In this document: piece after piece, positions 34,050-43,924 of the stretch
How positions within the stretch are numbered: the stretch's first letter is position 1
Layout: each line of letters starts with the position of its first letter
Assembly (NCBI GenBank): GCA_003987725.1
Contig: RXJH01000010.1
Span: 124,001-188,000, forward strand
Direction: 5' to 3'
Source: Hyphomicrobium sp.
GTDB taxonomy: Bacteria; Pseudomonadota; Alphaproteobacteria; Rhizobiales; Hyphomicrobiaceae
DNA: 64,000 nt
Position numbers and translations under genes: made by a program
Notes under the pieces: generated by a model
What the model was told of the DNA's origin: nothing
The model's input: only the letters and a program-made list of their open reading frames with translations
The model's database searches: none

Positions 34050-36650
34050 CGAGACGGCTTCTTCTTTCTTGGCGTTCCGCGGCGGTCCCATCAGGATCGG
34101 CTGGAAGAGAACTGCCGCTGCCAGTGTCGTCACGAGCGAGAGTGCCAGCAGCTCGCCCATACTCGACGTCCCCGGGTGACTTGAGAAAAACAGGCTCCCG
34201 AATGCGACAGCCGTCGTCATGGCGCTGAACATGACGGCGCGGGTCAGCGGCGAGGCCAGCAAGCTCGTTTCGCCGTCACGCCAAGCCAGCACGTAGTAAA
34301 TCTTGAACGCGACGCCGACGCCAAGAAGAACCGGCAGAGCGATGATGTTCGCGAAATTCAGCGGCAGGCCGATCAGCACGCAAAGCTCGAGCGTCACGAC
34401 GCCTGCTAGCAGCAACGGCACGAGCGTCAAAAGCACGTCAGACACGCGGCGCAGCGCAACGAACAGGATGATCGTTATCGAGACCAGCGCCAATAGGCCC
34501 GCCTGGATAAACGATCGGACTACGGTCTTCGCCGATTCCTGGATGAGGATCGGGACGCCGGTCGCTTCCGGCGCGACGGCAAGGACGGCGGAGGCGAAAC
34601 GACGGAGATTGGCGTTGTCGTTGCCATCTCCCTTCGGTGCGACTTCGACGCGTGCCCGGTGATCGGCGGTGATCCAGTCGGCAATGATCTCAGGCGGCAG
34701 ATTATCGAGGGTGATCGGCTCGGCCTTCAGAGCCGCGCGAATTTGCGCCAGACGCAATTTCAGACCGTCGAGCAGCGACTTCTCGACCTTTGCGCGCGTA
34801 TCCGGCGGCGCGTCCGCGAGCTTGCGCAGCGTCGCTGCCATGTGGGTGGCAAGCGGGGGCGCGCCGGGAAGCTTGGCGACATTTTCAAATTCCGTCGCCG
34901 TCTCCTTCAGCCTGGTCTGCGTATCCGCATCCGTCGGATCCGCCGCCATTTCGTCAGGCTCGATCGTCGGGCCGAGCAGGTCTGCCGCGTCCCTCATGAC
35001 CGTCAGCTTTTCCGTTTGCTGGTCGGGCACGAAGCTTGCGAGCGTCACCGTGTGAGCGGATTCCGGCAACTTATCGAGCTTGGCTGCAAGCTCTTCGGCG
35101 GCGGCCAAGTTCGGCGCAAGGATCTCGATGGTGTTCGGCGCGGTCGCGGGATCGCGCATGAGATCGTTGAAGGTCGAGACGGACTCGACCTTGCTGCTGC
35201 GAAGGTTGATCGGATTGAAATCGAACTCGAGCTTCGAGAGCAGTGGCAATCCGGCAAGGACACCGAGCACCGTCAGCACCAGAATGACGTGCCGATGACG
35301 AGCCATGAAGCGGTCGACGGGCGCAAGCGCGCGGTAGCCGACGTCATGTGCCTCGCCCGGAGGATTGAACAGCGAAAGCATCGCGGGCAACAACGTGATG
35401 CTCGTCAGGAATGCGATAATCATGCCGCTACCGGCAATGAGGCCAAGCTCGGACACGCCGCGGTAATCGGTTGGCAGGAAGGCGTAGAAGCCCGCAGTCG
35501 TCGCGGCCGCGGCGAGCGCGAGCGGCTTGCCGGCGTTGCTGCCGGCAGCGATCAACGCATCGCGGAGGCCGTGCTTGCTGAAGCGCTCGTGGCGATATCG
35601 GACCGAGAACTGGATGCCGAAATCGACGCCGATGCCGACGAACAGCACAGCGAAAGCAACCGATATGAGGTTCAGGGCGCCCGCGAGGTAAAGTCCCAGC
35701 GCGCCCGTCATCGCGAGTCCGGCGAAAAGGCTGACGAGAACCGCGAAGATGATGCGGCCCGATTTCAGTGCCAGCCACAAAATGAAGAGGACGGCCGCGA
35801 TGGTAACGGCCGTGTTGACGGCCGCGCCTTCGGCAACGGTTCCGAACTCCTCATCCGCCATCGGGACAGATCCCGTGAGCCTTACGCGCACGCCGTTCTC
35901 AGGGGTCAGCCCGAGCCGTTCGGCGGTTTTGCGGATCAAGGCCGTCGCATCGGCGCCGGGCTGCAGGTCGGAATAGTCGAGAACAGGCTTCACCTCGAGG
36001 AAGCGGCGAAGTTCGGATGGCGCCGGACGGCCGCCCGTCAGCAGTTCGCCCCAAGAGAAATTCGTCCCCTTGCCCGCCATTAGATCGTCGATGGCATCGG
36101 CCAGCACGCCGAGCGGCTTTTGGAAATCCGACCACTTCGCACGGTCATCCTTGATACCGAGCGGAACGAACGAGAGCGCCTTCGCGAGTCCGTTCAGAGT
36201 CGGGTCGGCGGCGAGCGTGCCGAGAACCGGCTGCGCCTTGATAAGCCCCTCTGTCGTTTCCTTGAGTTCCGGCAGCGAAAGATAGAGGAGGCCGTTCTTT
36301 TCAAAGAACGGACCACCATCCCGCCGCCTTACGATCTGGAGGGGATCAGGCTTCGACTCGCTTAGGGCGGCTGCGAGACTGGCGGCTGCGGCCTCGGTCA
36401 GCTCGGGCGTTTTGCCGTCGATGACGACATCGATCGTGTCGGTGTGCTGCGGGAAAGCGAGGTCGAACTGGCGTTCGCGCTGCCGCCAATCGAGATCCGA
36501 CGCAATGAGCTGGCTCGTATCCGTCGTGATAGCGAAATGGTTGACGACGTAAAAGATGGCGCCTGCCGTGAGCGCCAACCCAAGCACAATGGTCAGCCAG
36601 CGCTGCCGCACAGCGATGGCGACGATACCGGCGACGACGCGCTCGATCAT
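34041..36650 (-). CDS. hpnN: hopanoid transporter HpnN (RND/MMPL family)
   Basis: This 869-residue RND-type inner-membrane protein has two sets of transmembrane helices, each preceded by a large periplasmic domain. TM4 holds FVGIGVDFGIQFSVRYRHER, a mark of the MMPL/SSD group, and the second half repeats it as VGVAFKIYYVLAWRDGET. HpnN carries hopanoids to the outer membrane. The start is set at ATG 36650 (MIERVVAGIVAIAVRQRW), the usual family start; the frame runs open to 36827, but those 59 codons look non-coding. It is convergent with hpnJ and divergent from ispH. Confidence 0.93.
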   Translation of the reverse strand: MIERVVAGIVAIAVRQRWLTIVLGLALTAGAIFYVVNHFAITTDTSQLIASDLDWRQRERQFDLAFPQHTDTIDVVIDGKTPELTEAAAASLAAALSESKPDPLQIVRRRDGGPFFEKNGLLYLSLPELKETTEGLIKAQPVLGTLAADPTLNGLAKALSFVPLGIKDDRAKWSDFQKPLGVLADAIDDLMAGKGTNFSWGELLTGGRPAPSELRRFLEVKPVLDYSDLQPGADATALIRKTAERLGLTPENGVRVRLTGSVPMADEEFGTVAEGAAVNTAVTIAAVLFILWLALKSGRIIFAVLVSLFAGLAMTGALGLYLAGALNLISVAFAVLFVGIGVDFGIQFSVRYRHERFSKHGLRDALIAAGSNAGKPLALAAAATTAGFYAFLPTDYRGVSELGLIAGSGMIIAFLTSITLLPAMLSLFNPPGEAHDVGYRALAPVDRFMARHRHVILVLTVLGVLAGLPLLSKLEFDFNPINLRSSKVESVSTFNDLMRDPATAPNTIEILAPNLAAAEELAAKLDKLPESAHTVTLASFVPDQQTEKLTVMRDAADLLGPTIEPDEMAADPTDADTQTRLKETATEFENVAKLPGAPPLATHMAATLRKLADAPPDTRAKVEKSLLDGLKLRLAQIRAALKAEPITLDNLPPEIIADWITADHRARVEVAPKGDGNDNANLRRFASAVLAVAPEATGVPILIQESAKTVVRSFIQAGLLALVSITIILFVALRRVSDVLLTLVPLLLAGVVTLELCVLIGLPLNFANIIALPVLLGVGVAFKIYYVLAWRDGETSLLASPLTRAVMFSAMTTAVAFGSLFFSSHPGTSSMGELLALSLVTTLAAAVLFQPILMGPPRNAKKEEAVSKN

Positions 36651-37000
36651 GCGGTCGCCAATGGCTGTCTGGAACGGTGTTGGATATCGAGTTCGTGAGG
36701 GATCATTCTGGACCGGACTTGTGATAACCTTTTTATGGGTCGCATCTTTTAGCAGCTCACCTACGATGCCAAACCTGTCGAGCAGATGAATGGGCTCGAC
36801 TAGTGTGTTGCTTTTGAGACACGTCACGTCAACAGCATGAATGCCGCGACGTTACCCCGGCTGCCGATCATTCACGATAGCGCGTAAAAGTCGGGGACGA
36901 GTGGGGCGGGACGCGTTGAACGTCATGAATCGGGACGCGTTTAGGTATTAGGTCTTCCACAGCGCAAGGCAATTGCGCGTCGGCAGGACGGGGTTTCTGC
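36651..37000. promoter_or_regulatory. divergent hpnN-ispH control region with an 11-bp direct repeat
   Basis: No gene is seen. CGGGACGCGTT occurs twice, at 36907-36917 and 36931-36941, exactly 24 bp apart, which could place two regulator molecules on the same face of the helix. Both lie 60-95 bases upstream of the ispH start. AGGACGGGG near 36985 is the ispH ribosome site. No -10/-35 boxes were assigned. Confidence 0.4.
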
Positions 37001-37930
37001 ATGAAAGTCATCTTGGCGCAGCCCCGGGGTTTTTGCGCGGGCGTCGTCCGGGCGATCGACATCGTCGAGCGTTCGCTCGCGCGGCGCGATGGGCCTGTCT
37101 ATGTGCGTCATGAGATCGTTCACAACCGGCATGTCGTCGAGGACCTCAAGGTCAAAGGTGCCCGTTTCGTCGAAGATCTCGCGGAAATTCCCGATGGTGC
37201 CGTCACGATATTCAGCGCCCATGGCGTATCGCGTGACATCGAGGACGAGGCGAAATCGCGCCCCCTCAGAATCGTCGACGCGACTTGTCCCCTCGTTTCG
37301 AAAGTTCACAAGCAGGGCCAGCGCTATTCCTCGCTCGGGCGGACCATCATTCTGATCGGGCATGCGGGTCACGTCGAGATCGAGGGCACACTCGGGCGCA
37401 TTCCGGGGCCCGTTCACCTTGTCGAAAACAGCGAGGACGTCGAAAACCTCGATTTGCCCGACGATACGCCGGTTGCCTACATCACTCAGACGACCTTGAG
37501 CGTGGACGATACGCGGTCGACCATCGAGGCTGTCAAAAGGCGGTTTACCGACGTGATCGGACCCGAAACGCGCGACATCTGTTATGCTACGCAAAACAGA
37601 CAAACGGCCGTGCGGGAACTTTGCCGGTTCGTCGAGGCGCTTATCGTCGTAGGCGCCAGCAACAGCTCCAACTCAAACAGACTACGCGAGATCGGCGCCG
37701 AATGCGGGATACCGAGCTATCTCGTCGCAGACGGTAGTGCGGTCGATCCGGCATGGCTTGCCGGAAAGAATGTAGTTGGCGTAACAGCAGGTGCTTCGGC
37801 GCCTGATGTTCTTGTCGAAGACGTCCTCACTGCCATCTCACAGATCGCGCCTATCGAGATTGAAATGCTCGATGGCGTCGAGGAGAAAATTACGTTTCGC
37901 CTGCCGCCTGAATTGCTCGAAGCATCATGA
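37001..37930 (+). CDS. ispH: 4-hydroxy-3-methylbut-2-enyl diphosphate reductase
   Basis: This 309-residue enzyme is the last step of the MEP pathway, reducing HMBPP to IPP and DMAPP with a 4Fe-4S cluster. The three cluster Cys are C12 (GFCAGV), C96 (DATCPLV) and C194 (DICYAT), and the catalytic Glu/His motifs are HEIVHN and [10 protein letters not shown], where GHPE is more usual. It sits between hpnN and hpnH, so isoprenoid exit and hopanoid assembly are colocated. hpnH follows after 46 bases on the same strand. Confidence 0.96.
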   Translation: MKVILAQPRGFCAGVVRAIDIVERSLARRDGPVYVRHEIVHNRHVVEDLKVKGARFVEDLAEIPDGAVTIFSAHGVSRDIEDEAKSRPLRIVDATCPLVSKVHKQGQRYSSLGRTIILIGHAGHVEIEGTLGRIPGPVHLVENSEDVENLDLPDDTPVAYITQTTLSVDDTRSTIEAVKRRFTDVIGPETRDICYATQNRQTAVRELCRFVEALIVVGASNSSNSNRLREIGAECGIPSYLVADGSAVDPAWLAGKNVVGVTAGASAPDVLVEDVLTAISQIAPIEIEMLDGVEEKITFRLPPELLEAS

Positions 37931-37976
37931 TCAACGATAGTGTTGGTTCGAGCGCCGCTAGAAGGAGCCCTGTCGG

Positions 37977-39125
37977 GTGGGAATTCCATTAAACCAAGCA
38001 TTGTCGGTAGGTGCCTACGTCATCGGACAGCACCTCAGGGGCCGCAAACGTTATCCGTTGGTGTTGATGCTGGAACCGCTCTTCCGCTGTAACCTCGCAT
38101 GCGCGGGCTGCGGTAAGATCGACTATCCCGATAAGATCCTCAATCAGCGCATCTCGGTCGCCGACGCACTGCATTCGATGGATGAATGCGGGGCGCCCGT
38201 CGTCGTGCTCGCGGGCGGTGAACCGCTGCTCCACAAGGAGCTGCCGGAGATCGTCGAGGGTGCGCTCAAGAAGGGCAAGTTCGTCACCGTCTGCACGAAC
38301 GCGCTGCTGCTCGAGAAGAAAATCCATCTCTACAAGCCGCACAAGAATTTCAACTGGTCGATCCATCTCGACGGCGACAAGGAGATGCACGACAGGTCGG
38401 TTTGCCAGAAGGGCGTGTACGATCGCGCGATCGAGGCGATCAAAGTCGCGAAGGCGAAGGGTTTTCGCGTCAATATCAATACGACGCTGTTCAGCGACGC
38501 AAAGGCCGAGCAGGTCGCGAAGTTCCTCGATGAGATGAAGAAGCTCGACATCGGCGGCGTAACCATTTCGCCCGGCTACGCCTACGAGCGTGCGCCCGAT
38601 CAGCAGCACTTCCTCAATCGCACAAAAACCAAGCAGCTCTTCCGCGATATCTTCAAGCTCGGAAAGGGTGGGCGCGCGTGGCCGTTCTTCCAGTCGGCTC
38701 TGTTTCTCGATTTCCTCGCAGGCAACCAGACCTATCAGTGCACGCCATGGGGCAACCCGACGCGCACCGTGTTCGGCTGGCAGAAGCCCTGCTATCTGCT
38801 CGGCGAAGGCTATACGAAGACCTTCAAGGAGCTGATGGAAAGCACCGACTGGGATAAGTACGGCACCGGCAATTACGAGAAGTGCGCCGACTGCATGGTA
38901 CACTCGGGCTTTGAAGCGACGGCCGTCATGGACGCGGTGAAGAAGCCCTGGAAGATTGCGGCCGTTGCGCTTAGAGGCGTGAAGACGGACGGTCCGATGG
39001 CGCCCGAGATTGCGCTCGACAAGCAGCGTCCGGCCGAGTTCGTGTTCTCACGTCACGTCGAGAACAAGCTAGCGGAGATCAGCGAAGCCGAGGCCCGGGC
39101 CCAAAAACCGGTGGCAGCGGAATAA
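37977..39125 (+). CDS. hpnH: adenosylhopane synthase, radical SAM protein HpnH
   Basis: This 382-residue radical SAM enzyme carries the cluster motif C38-C42-C45 (FRCNLACAGCGK). It adds the 5'-deoxyadenosyl group to hopene (diploptene) to give adenosylhopane, the first side-chain step. A C-terminal Cys set is also present (CTPWGNP, CYLLGEGY, CADCMVH). The start is GTG at 37977 with GAAGGAG nine bases upstream. Its 3' end overlaps the convergent hpnG gene by 57 bp, although the two enzymes act in sequence. Confidence 0.96.
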   Translation: MGIPLNQALSVGAYVIGQHLRGRKRYPLVLMLEPLFRCNLACAGCGKIDYPDKILNQRISVADALHSMDECGAPVVVLAGGEPLLHKELPEIVEGALKKGKFVTVCTNALLLEKKIHLYKPHKNFNWSIHLDGDKEMHDRSVCQKGVYDRAIEAIKVAKAKGFRVNINTTLFSDAKAEQVAKFLDEMKKLDIGGVTISPGYAYERAPDQQHFLNRTKTKQLFRDIFKLGKGGRAWPFFQSALFLDFLAGNQTYQCTPWGNPTRTVFGWQKPCYLLGEGYTKTFKELMESTDWDKYGTGNYEKCADCMVHSGFEATAVMDAVKKPWKIAAVALRGVKTDGPMAPEIALDKQRPAEFVFSRHVENKLAEISEAEARAQKPVAAE

Positions 39126-39749
39126 TCCCCGCATTGCCCGGCGGGTCGCCGCTGCGGCCCGCAAAAGATCCGGGAGCTGGCCAGGGTGATACAGCAATGA
39201 CTTGAGGACGCCGGCGATGTCCGGCGTTCCATCCGGTTTCAGGCCATTTATGGCGGCCGGCGGAAGCTTTTGACTCGCGGGATCGGCAATCACCCGCAGC
39301 ACGGCGAACGGCAAGCCATACTGCTCTGCCAAGTGCGCAACGACATGACTTTCCATGTCGGCCGCAAAAGCGCCGGTCGTCATATAGAGATTTTGCTTTT
39401 CGACCGGGCGCGCGACGACCGAATTCGATGCGGCGATTGCTCCGGACTCTGCTCGCGGTAACGACTCGAACAGGCTGTCGCTCCAGCGTTCATCCGCAGC
39501 ATAGGTCGTGCCGTTTGCGACGACTGACGTGCCGACGACGATCGTTCCCGATGGCAGACCCGGCCTCAGTCCACCGGCAATTCCGAAGCTGATGAGGCCG
39601 CGAATGCCTCCGCCCCGGATGGTTTCCTCGATCAGGGAGATGAGGCGTTTCTCATTGCCGCCGCAAGCAAGCGCCTTCACGCGCCCGGATCGTTGCGCGA
39701 CCCGAGCTTCCGCTCTCAGCCCTGTTGCGGCGAGCACGCCCCCCCTCAT
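39069..39749 (-). CDS. hpnG: adenosylhopane nucleosidase HpnG
   Basis: This 226-residue protein is of the purine nucleoside phosphorylase family: GLISFGIAGGLRPGLPSGTIVVGTSV near residues 50-75 and GAFAADMESHVVAHLAEQ near 126-143, where the Glu of DMES binds ribose. HpnG removes adenine from adenosylhopane to give ribosylhopane or its phosphate. It is last in the minus-strand shc-hpnG end of the hpn operon and overlaps hpnH tail to tail by 57 bp. The start is ATG at 39749, after GAGGGG. Confidence 0.92.
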   Translation of the reverse strand: MRGGVLAATGLRAEARVAQRSGRVKALACGGNEKRLISLIEETIRGGGIRGLISFGIAGGLRPGLPSGTIVVGTSVVANGTTYAADERWSDSLFESLPRAESGAIAASNSVVARPVEKQNLYMTTGAFAADMESHVVAHLAEQYGLPFAVLRVIADPASQKLPPAAINGLKPDGTPDIAGVLKSLLYHPGQLPDLLRAAAATRRAMRGLFRCHRFLGPGLGFADLR

Positions 39750-39796
39750 CCCCTCACGTCGTCCCCTTAGACTAACCCCGTCCCCAGACTATCCCT

Positions 39797-41797
39797 TCAC
39801 ATCCCAACTGTCACGGACCTCGAATTTGAGGCCTTGAGGTTCCGATAGCGGGCCAAAGCCCACATCGGGAAGAATTTCGAGTATCCATGATAACGGAGAT
39901 AAAAAACGCGTGGAAAACCCGTCGCCGTGAAATGCTTTTCGTTCCAGAAGCCATCAGAGCCCTGTGACGAGGCCAAATACGCGATGCCTTTCTGAACGGC
40001 TGGATGATCCACTTCACCGGCCGCCATCAGCCCCATGAGTGCCCATGCCGTTTGCGACGCGGTACTCGGCGCCGGTTCGTACGCCTTGTAGTCCATCTTG
40101 TAGCTATCGCCAGCCTCGCCCCAGCCACCATCGGGATTCTGGATGGTCAGCAGCCAATTGGCGGCCTTGCGGACGACGCTGGACGCCGGGTCGACCCCGG
40201 CGGCGTTCAGGGCGCACAGCACCGACCATGTGCCGTAAACATAGTTCATGCCCCAGCGGCCGTACCAGCTGCCGTCCTTCTCCTGCGTCCGCTCGAGATA
40301 GCTGATCGCATTGTCGAGCACATAGCTCTGCCCACGGCGCTCGCCGAGTTGTGCCAACATTGAGACGCAGCGCGCAGAGACGTCGGCTGTCGGCGGATCG
40401 AGCAGCGCTCCGTGGTCGGAAAATGGAATCTGATTGAGGTATTCGTAGGTGTTGTCTGCGTCGAAAGCGCCCCAGCCGCCGTTCTTGCTCTGCATCCCGA
40501 CGATCCATTCGCGGCCGCGTTCGATCGCTTCGCGATAGGAATTGTCTGCTTGCGGAGCGCGCCCCAAGGAGCGGTCCATCGACATCACGACGACGGCGGT
40601 ATCGTCGGTATCGGGATAATGGGGATTGGCGTACTGGAACGCCCAGCCGCCGGGGCGAATGCCGGGCCTGCTCTCTGCCCAGTCGCCGACAGTGTCGAGC
40701 ACCTGCAGCGGCTTTAGCCATTCGAGCGCACGCTCGGCGCTCGCTTCAGCTTCCGTGCCGCCCACTTCCATCAACGCATGTGTCGAGAGCGCCGTATCCC
40801 AAACCGGCGACAAGCACGGCTGACAGTAGGCTTCGTCATCCTTCACGATCAGCAGCTTCTCGATCGATCCCCGCGCCGTCCGGTAATTCGGATGATCATG
40901 CGAATAGCCGAGCGCATCGTAAACCAGCAGGGCGTTGACCATTGCAGGGAAAATCGCGCCCAAGCCGTCTTCGCCGTTCAGGCGTTCGTCAACGAACGCA
41001 ACAGCCTTGTCGATCGAGCGCTTGCGTATCGACTTCGGAAAGAACGGCTCGGAGACACGGAGCACGCGATCGATCGCGCCAAAAATTTCCGACCAGGGCG
41101 ATTTCTGATGCGGGCCCTTCGGCCAGACTTTGACGTCCTCAGGCGGGATCGTGAAAAGCTCGGCAATGCCGACACCTTTCGGATTTCGCGCTCTCGGCTT
41201 CAACGCATTGAGGACGGTGAGCGGCACCACCACTGTGCGCGCCCAATAGGAAATCTTGTCGAGATGGAACGGAAACCATCGCGGCAACACCATGATCTCG
41301 ACGGGCATCACGGGAACGCCAGTCCAAGGCACCTGGCCAAAGAGTGCCAGCAGGTTGCGCGTGAAGACATTGCTGTGGGACGCGCCGCCTTGCGACAAAA
41401 TCCAGCCGCGCGCCTTCTTCATGTAGGGCTCTTCGGTGCCCACGCCGATCATCTTCAGCGCAAAATATGCTTTCACGCTCGCGCTGATATTCGACTCGCC
41501 GTCATGAAATAGCGGCCAGCCGCCATCGTCGGATTGAATGCGGCGGAGATAGTTGGCGATCTTGGCTTCGAGTGCAGCGTCGACCGGCTCAGCCAGGTAA
41601 TGACGCATCAGAACATATTCGGCCGGGATCGTCGCGTCCGCCTCGAGTTCGAACACGAAATGACCGTCTTCCCGCTGCAGCGACAAGAGCGCATTCTTGG
41701 CGTTGGATATCGCGTTTTCGATATCGGGCGCGCCGATCTCGCGCATCGGGTTGCCGGACGCCAGCCGCGCGGACTGCGTTGCAGAGTCGAAATTCAT
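39797..41797 (-). CDS. shc: squalene-hopene cyclase (HpnF)
   Basis: This 666-residue cyclase converts squalene to hopene and hopanol at the inner membrane. The catalytic motif DTDDTA lies at 396-401 (D398 protonates squalene), and several QW repeats are visible (QREDGHFVFELE, QSDDGGWPLF, QSKNGGWGAF, QEKDGSWYGRWG, QNPDGGWGE, QGSDGFW). The length is typical. GGGAGA lies seven bases before the ATG. It is 30 bp downstream of hpnE and 47 bp upstream of hpnG in the minus-strand operon. Confidence 0.97.
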   Translation of the reverse strand: MNFDSATQSARLASGNPMREIGAPDIENAISNAKNALLSLQREDGHFVFELEADATIPAEYVLMRHYLAEPVDAALEAKIANYLRRIQSDDGGWPLFHDGESNISASVKAYFALKMIGVGTEEPYMKKARGWILSQGGASHSNVFTRNLLALFGQVPWTGVPVMPVEIMVLPRWFPFHLDKISYWARTVVVPLTVLNALKPRARNPKGVGIAELFTIPPEDVKVWPKGPHQKSPWSEIFGAIDRVLRVSEPFFPKSIRKRSIDKAVAFVDERLNGEDGLGAIFPAMVNALLVYDALGYSHDHPNYRTARGSIEKLLIVKDDEAYCQPCLSPVWDTALSTHALMEVGGTEAEASAERALEWLKPLQVLDTVGDWAESRPGIRPGGWAFQYANPHYPDTDDTAVVVMSMDRSLGRAPQADNSYREAIERGREWIVGMQSKNGGWGAFDADNTYEYLNQIPFSDHGALLDPPTADVSARCVSMLAQLGERRGQSYVLDNAISYLERTQEKDGSWYGRWGMNYVYGTWSVLCALNAAGVDPASSVVRKAANWLLTIQNPDGGWGEAGDSYKMDYKAYEPAPSTASQTAWALMGLMAAGEVDHPAVQKGIAYLASSQGSDGFWNEKHFTATGFPRVFYLRYHGYSKFFPMWALARYRNLKASNSRSVTVGM

Positions 41798-41827
41798 AGA
41801 TGCTCTCCCAGAAGTTCGAGCGTCCTA

Positions 41828-43081
41828 TCAGAACTGCGCCGACATCGCCAGTTTCGCGGCCCCCTCGCCTGACCTTATCGCGCCTTCGATCGTTGCCGGA
41901 AGTCCGGTATCCGTCCAATCGCCTGCTAAAATCAGGTTTTTCCAGCGCGTGCGCGCTTTCGGACGCAGGGCATTCTGTCCGGGCGTTGCGGCGAAAGTGG
42001 CGCGGCGCTCTTTCACGATTTGCCAACTGGGAAGCTCTGCATCGAGACGCGCGATCTTCGCGACCTCGGTCCAAACCTGGCGTGCGAGTGGTTCTCTCTC
42101 GGCCTCGTTGAAGCGATCCGCAGAACTGATGGTGACCGACAAACGATTTTCGAAAGCGAACAACCATTCCGTCGTCGCGTTGACGACGCCCATGATCTTC
42201 GGAAGGTCGGCAGGTGGCGCGATGGCGAAGTGAACATTGCAGATCGCGCGGTATTCGGTGGGCACAGCAATGCCCGGAACCAGAGTTCGGGCGACCCACG
42301 CGGGGACCGCTAAAATAACCTCGTCGTTGCCTTTGAGCTCGACGGTGCCGTCTCCGAATTGGAGCGCGCTGACACGGCCGTCAGAAAATTCGATCGCCCG
42401 CAAGGGATGGTCGAACCGCAATCCCGCTCCGCGCTTGCCGAGATACGACAGTGCTGGATCGACGAGCGCGGGGCCCAATCCGTTCGCCGCAAATAATGGG
42501 CGACAGGCTCTGCCGCCGCGTCCAAGCGTTTCGCGAACGATAGCGCCAGCCAGTTTTGCGGAGCCTTCCGACGGCTCGCAGTTCAATGCCGCGAGCAGTA
42601 CCGGCTGCATGAGGCGTGCGAAAACCGTTGAGCCGGAGTCGATCCTCTGAGTGACGGTGTCGCCGCTTTTTGCCTGAAGAAGATTTCCGAGGCGAACGTA
42701 ATCCATCGCGCGCGTGCCCGGCACACGACGGCTGTTCGAGAAGATCCACCACGGCAGCGGCCCGTCGTTCGGTCTTAGCGTCCATCGCGCGCCCGACGCA
42801 AAATCGCAAAAAGCGAACTCCGCGTGTTTCGGATCATCGAGCAGGCCTCTGCCGCCGATCGCTTTCAGGTAACGCAGCGCGCTGTCATTGCCCGAGAGCA
42901 GCAAATGGTTGCCGTTGTCGATCGTCATTCCGAGCGCAGGCTCGAAGTATGAGCGGCAGCGGCCGCCGGCATGGCGCGCCAGCTCGTGAATCACGACCTT
43001 GCGTCCGCGATTGACGAGCGCAACCGCCGCCGAAAGACCGGCGAGACCGGCCCCGACGATGTGAACAGTGCCGTTGCTCAT
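41828..43081 (-). CDS. hpnE: squalene-associated FAD-dependent desaturase HpnE
   Basis: This 417-residue flavoprotein of the amine oxidase/phytoene desaturase type has a dinucleotide motif GAGLAGLSAA at 10-19 and HAGGRCRSY near residue 40. HpnE reduces hydroxysqualene to squalene, the third step of the HpnCDE route that replaces squalene synthase. Its ATG directly follows the hpnD stop with no gap, so translation is probably coupled. The C-terminal FAD segment LILAGDWTDTGLPATIEGAIRSG is intact. Confidence 0.95.
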   Translation of the reverse strand: MSNGTVHIVGAGLAGLSAAVALVNRGRKVVIHELARHAGGRCRSYFEPALGMTIDNGNHLLLSGNDSALRYLKAIGGRGLLDDPKHAEFAFCDFASGARWTLRPNDGPLPWWIFSNSRRVPGTRAMDYVRLGNLLQAKSGDTVTQRIDSGSTVFARLMQPVLLAALNCEPSEGSAKLAGAIVRETLGRGGRACRPLFAANGLGPALVDPALSYLGKRGAGLRFDHPLRAIEFSDGRVSALQFGDGTVELKGNDEVILAVPAWVARTLVPGIAVPTEYRAICNVHFAIAPPADLPKIMGVVNATTEWLFAFENRLSVTISSADRFNEAEREPLARQVWTEVAKIARLDAELPSWQIVKERRATFAATPGQNALRPKARTRWKNLILAGDWTDTGLPATIEGAIRSGEGAAKLAMSAQF

Positions 43082-43924
43082 TTAAAAAATGCCGTCACGC
43101 AGGACCGCCCAGAGGACGGTGCGCTTGGAGCGCCGCACATCAACGCGCGGCGCTTGCCATCCCCGTGCGATCAGCTTCTCGAGGATGCCCCGATAGACGG
43201 TTGCCATCATCCGCGGCGATCTCACCGAACGGCGTGAGCTGCGCGCCATGATGGCTTCCGACACGTCGTAGTACTTCCGCGCCTTTTCCGCGATGCCGCG
43301 GCAGACGCGATCCAATCGCGGATCAGCGAGAATTTCAGCAATCGAGAGGTCGGCGAGGCCGCATTCGCGCAAAGCCTCCTTGGGAAGATAAAGACGGCCC
43401 ATCGCTGCGTCTTCATCGATGTCGCGCAGAATGTTCGTCAGCTGGAGGGCGCGGCCGAGGTTGTGAGAAAGCTCAATTCCCGGGCCTTCCTCCATGCCGA
43501 AAATCCGCACGGACAATCTTCCGACCGCCGAGGCTGCGCGATCGCAATAGAGGTCGAGAACCTTCCATTCGGGCGCGCGAAGATCGCGGACGATGTCCAT
43601 TTCCATGCCGTCGATCACGGCGATGAAATCATCCTTCAGCAGGCCGTATTGCGCGATCGGGCCGGCAAGGTCGCGCGTTCTCTGCGTCCGGCGACCCGTT
43701 GCATAGAGTTCTTCGATGTCTTCGCGATACTGAACAAGATCGGCAAGGCGAAGCTCTCTCGCGCCACCGTTGTCGGCGACATCGTCAACGGCCCTGCAAA
43801 ATGCATAGACGTGATACATCGCCTCGCGCTGCGGCCGCGGCAGGACCCGCATTGCCGCATAAAACGAGCTGCTTGCCGCTGCGGGCGTTTCTTCAGCAAC
43901 GAGGGTGTCGATTTCAGCGCTCAT
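43082..43924 (-). CDS. hpnD: presqualene diphosphate synthase HpnD
   Basis: This 280-residue trans-isoprenyl diphosphate synthase of the squalene/phytoene synthase family has the first Asp motif DDVAD at 47-51 and the second, RDIDED, ending at 172. HpnD joins two farnesyl diphosphates to presqualene diphosphate. It overlaps hpnC by 11 bases and directly abuts hpnE. All expected motifs are intact. Confidence 0.96.
   Translation of the reverse strand: MSAEIDTLVAEETPAAASSSFYAAMRVLPRPQREAMYHVYAFCRAVDDVADNGGARELRLADLVQYREDIEELYATGRRTQRTRDLAGPIAQYGLLKDDFIAVIDGMEMDIVRDLRAPEWKVLDLYCDRAASAVGRLSVRIFGMEEGPGIELSHNLGRALQLTNILRDIDEDAAMGRLYLPKEALRECGLADLSIAEILADPRLDRVCRGIAEKARKYYDVSEAIMARSSRRSVRSPRMMATVYRGILEKLIARGWQAPRVDVRRSKRTVLWAVLRDGIF

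Noticed and set aside
34659-36083. 474-codon plus-strand open frame opposite hpnN
   Set aside because: It is a shadow of the high-GC hpnN gene: Arg/His-rich, with no domain, while hpnN is a clear RND protein in the opposite strand.
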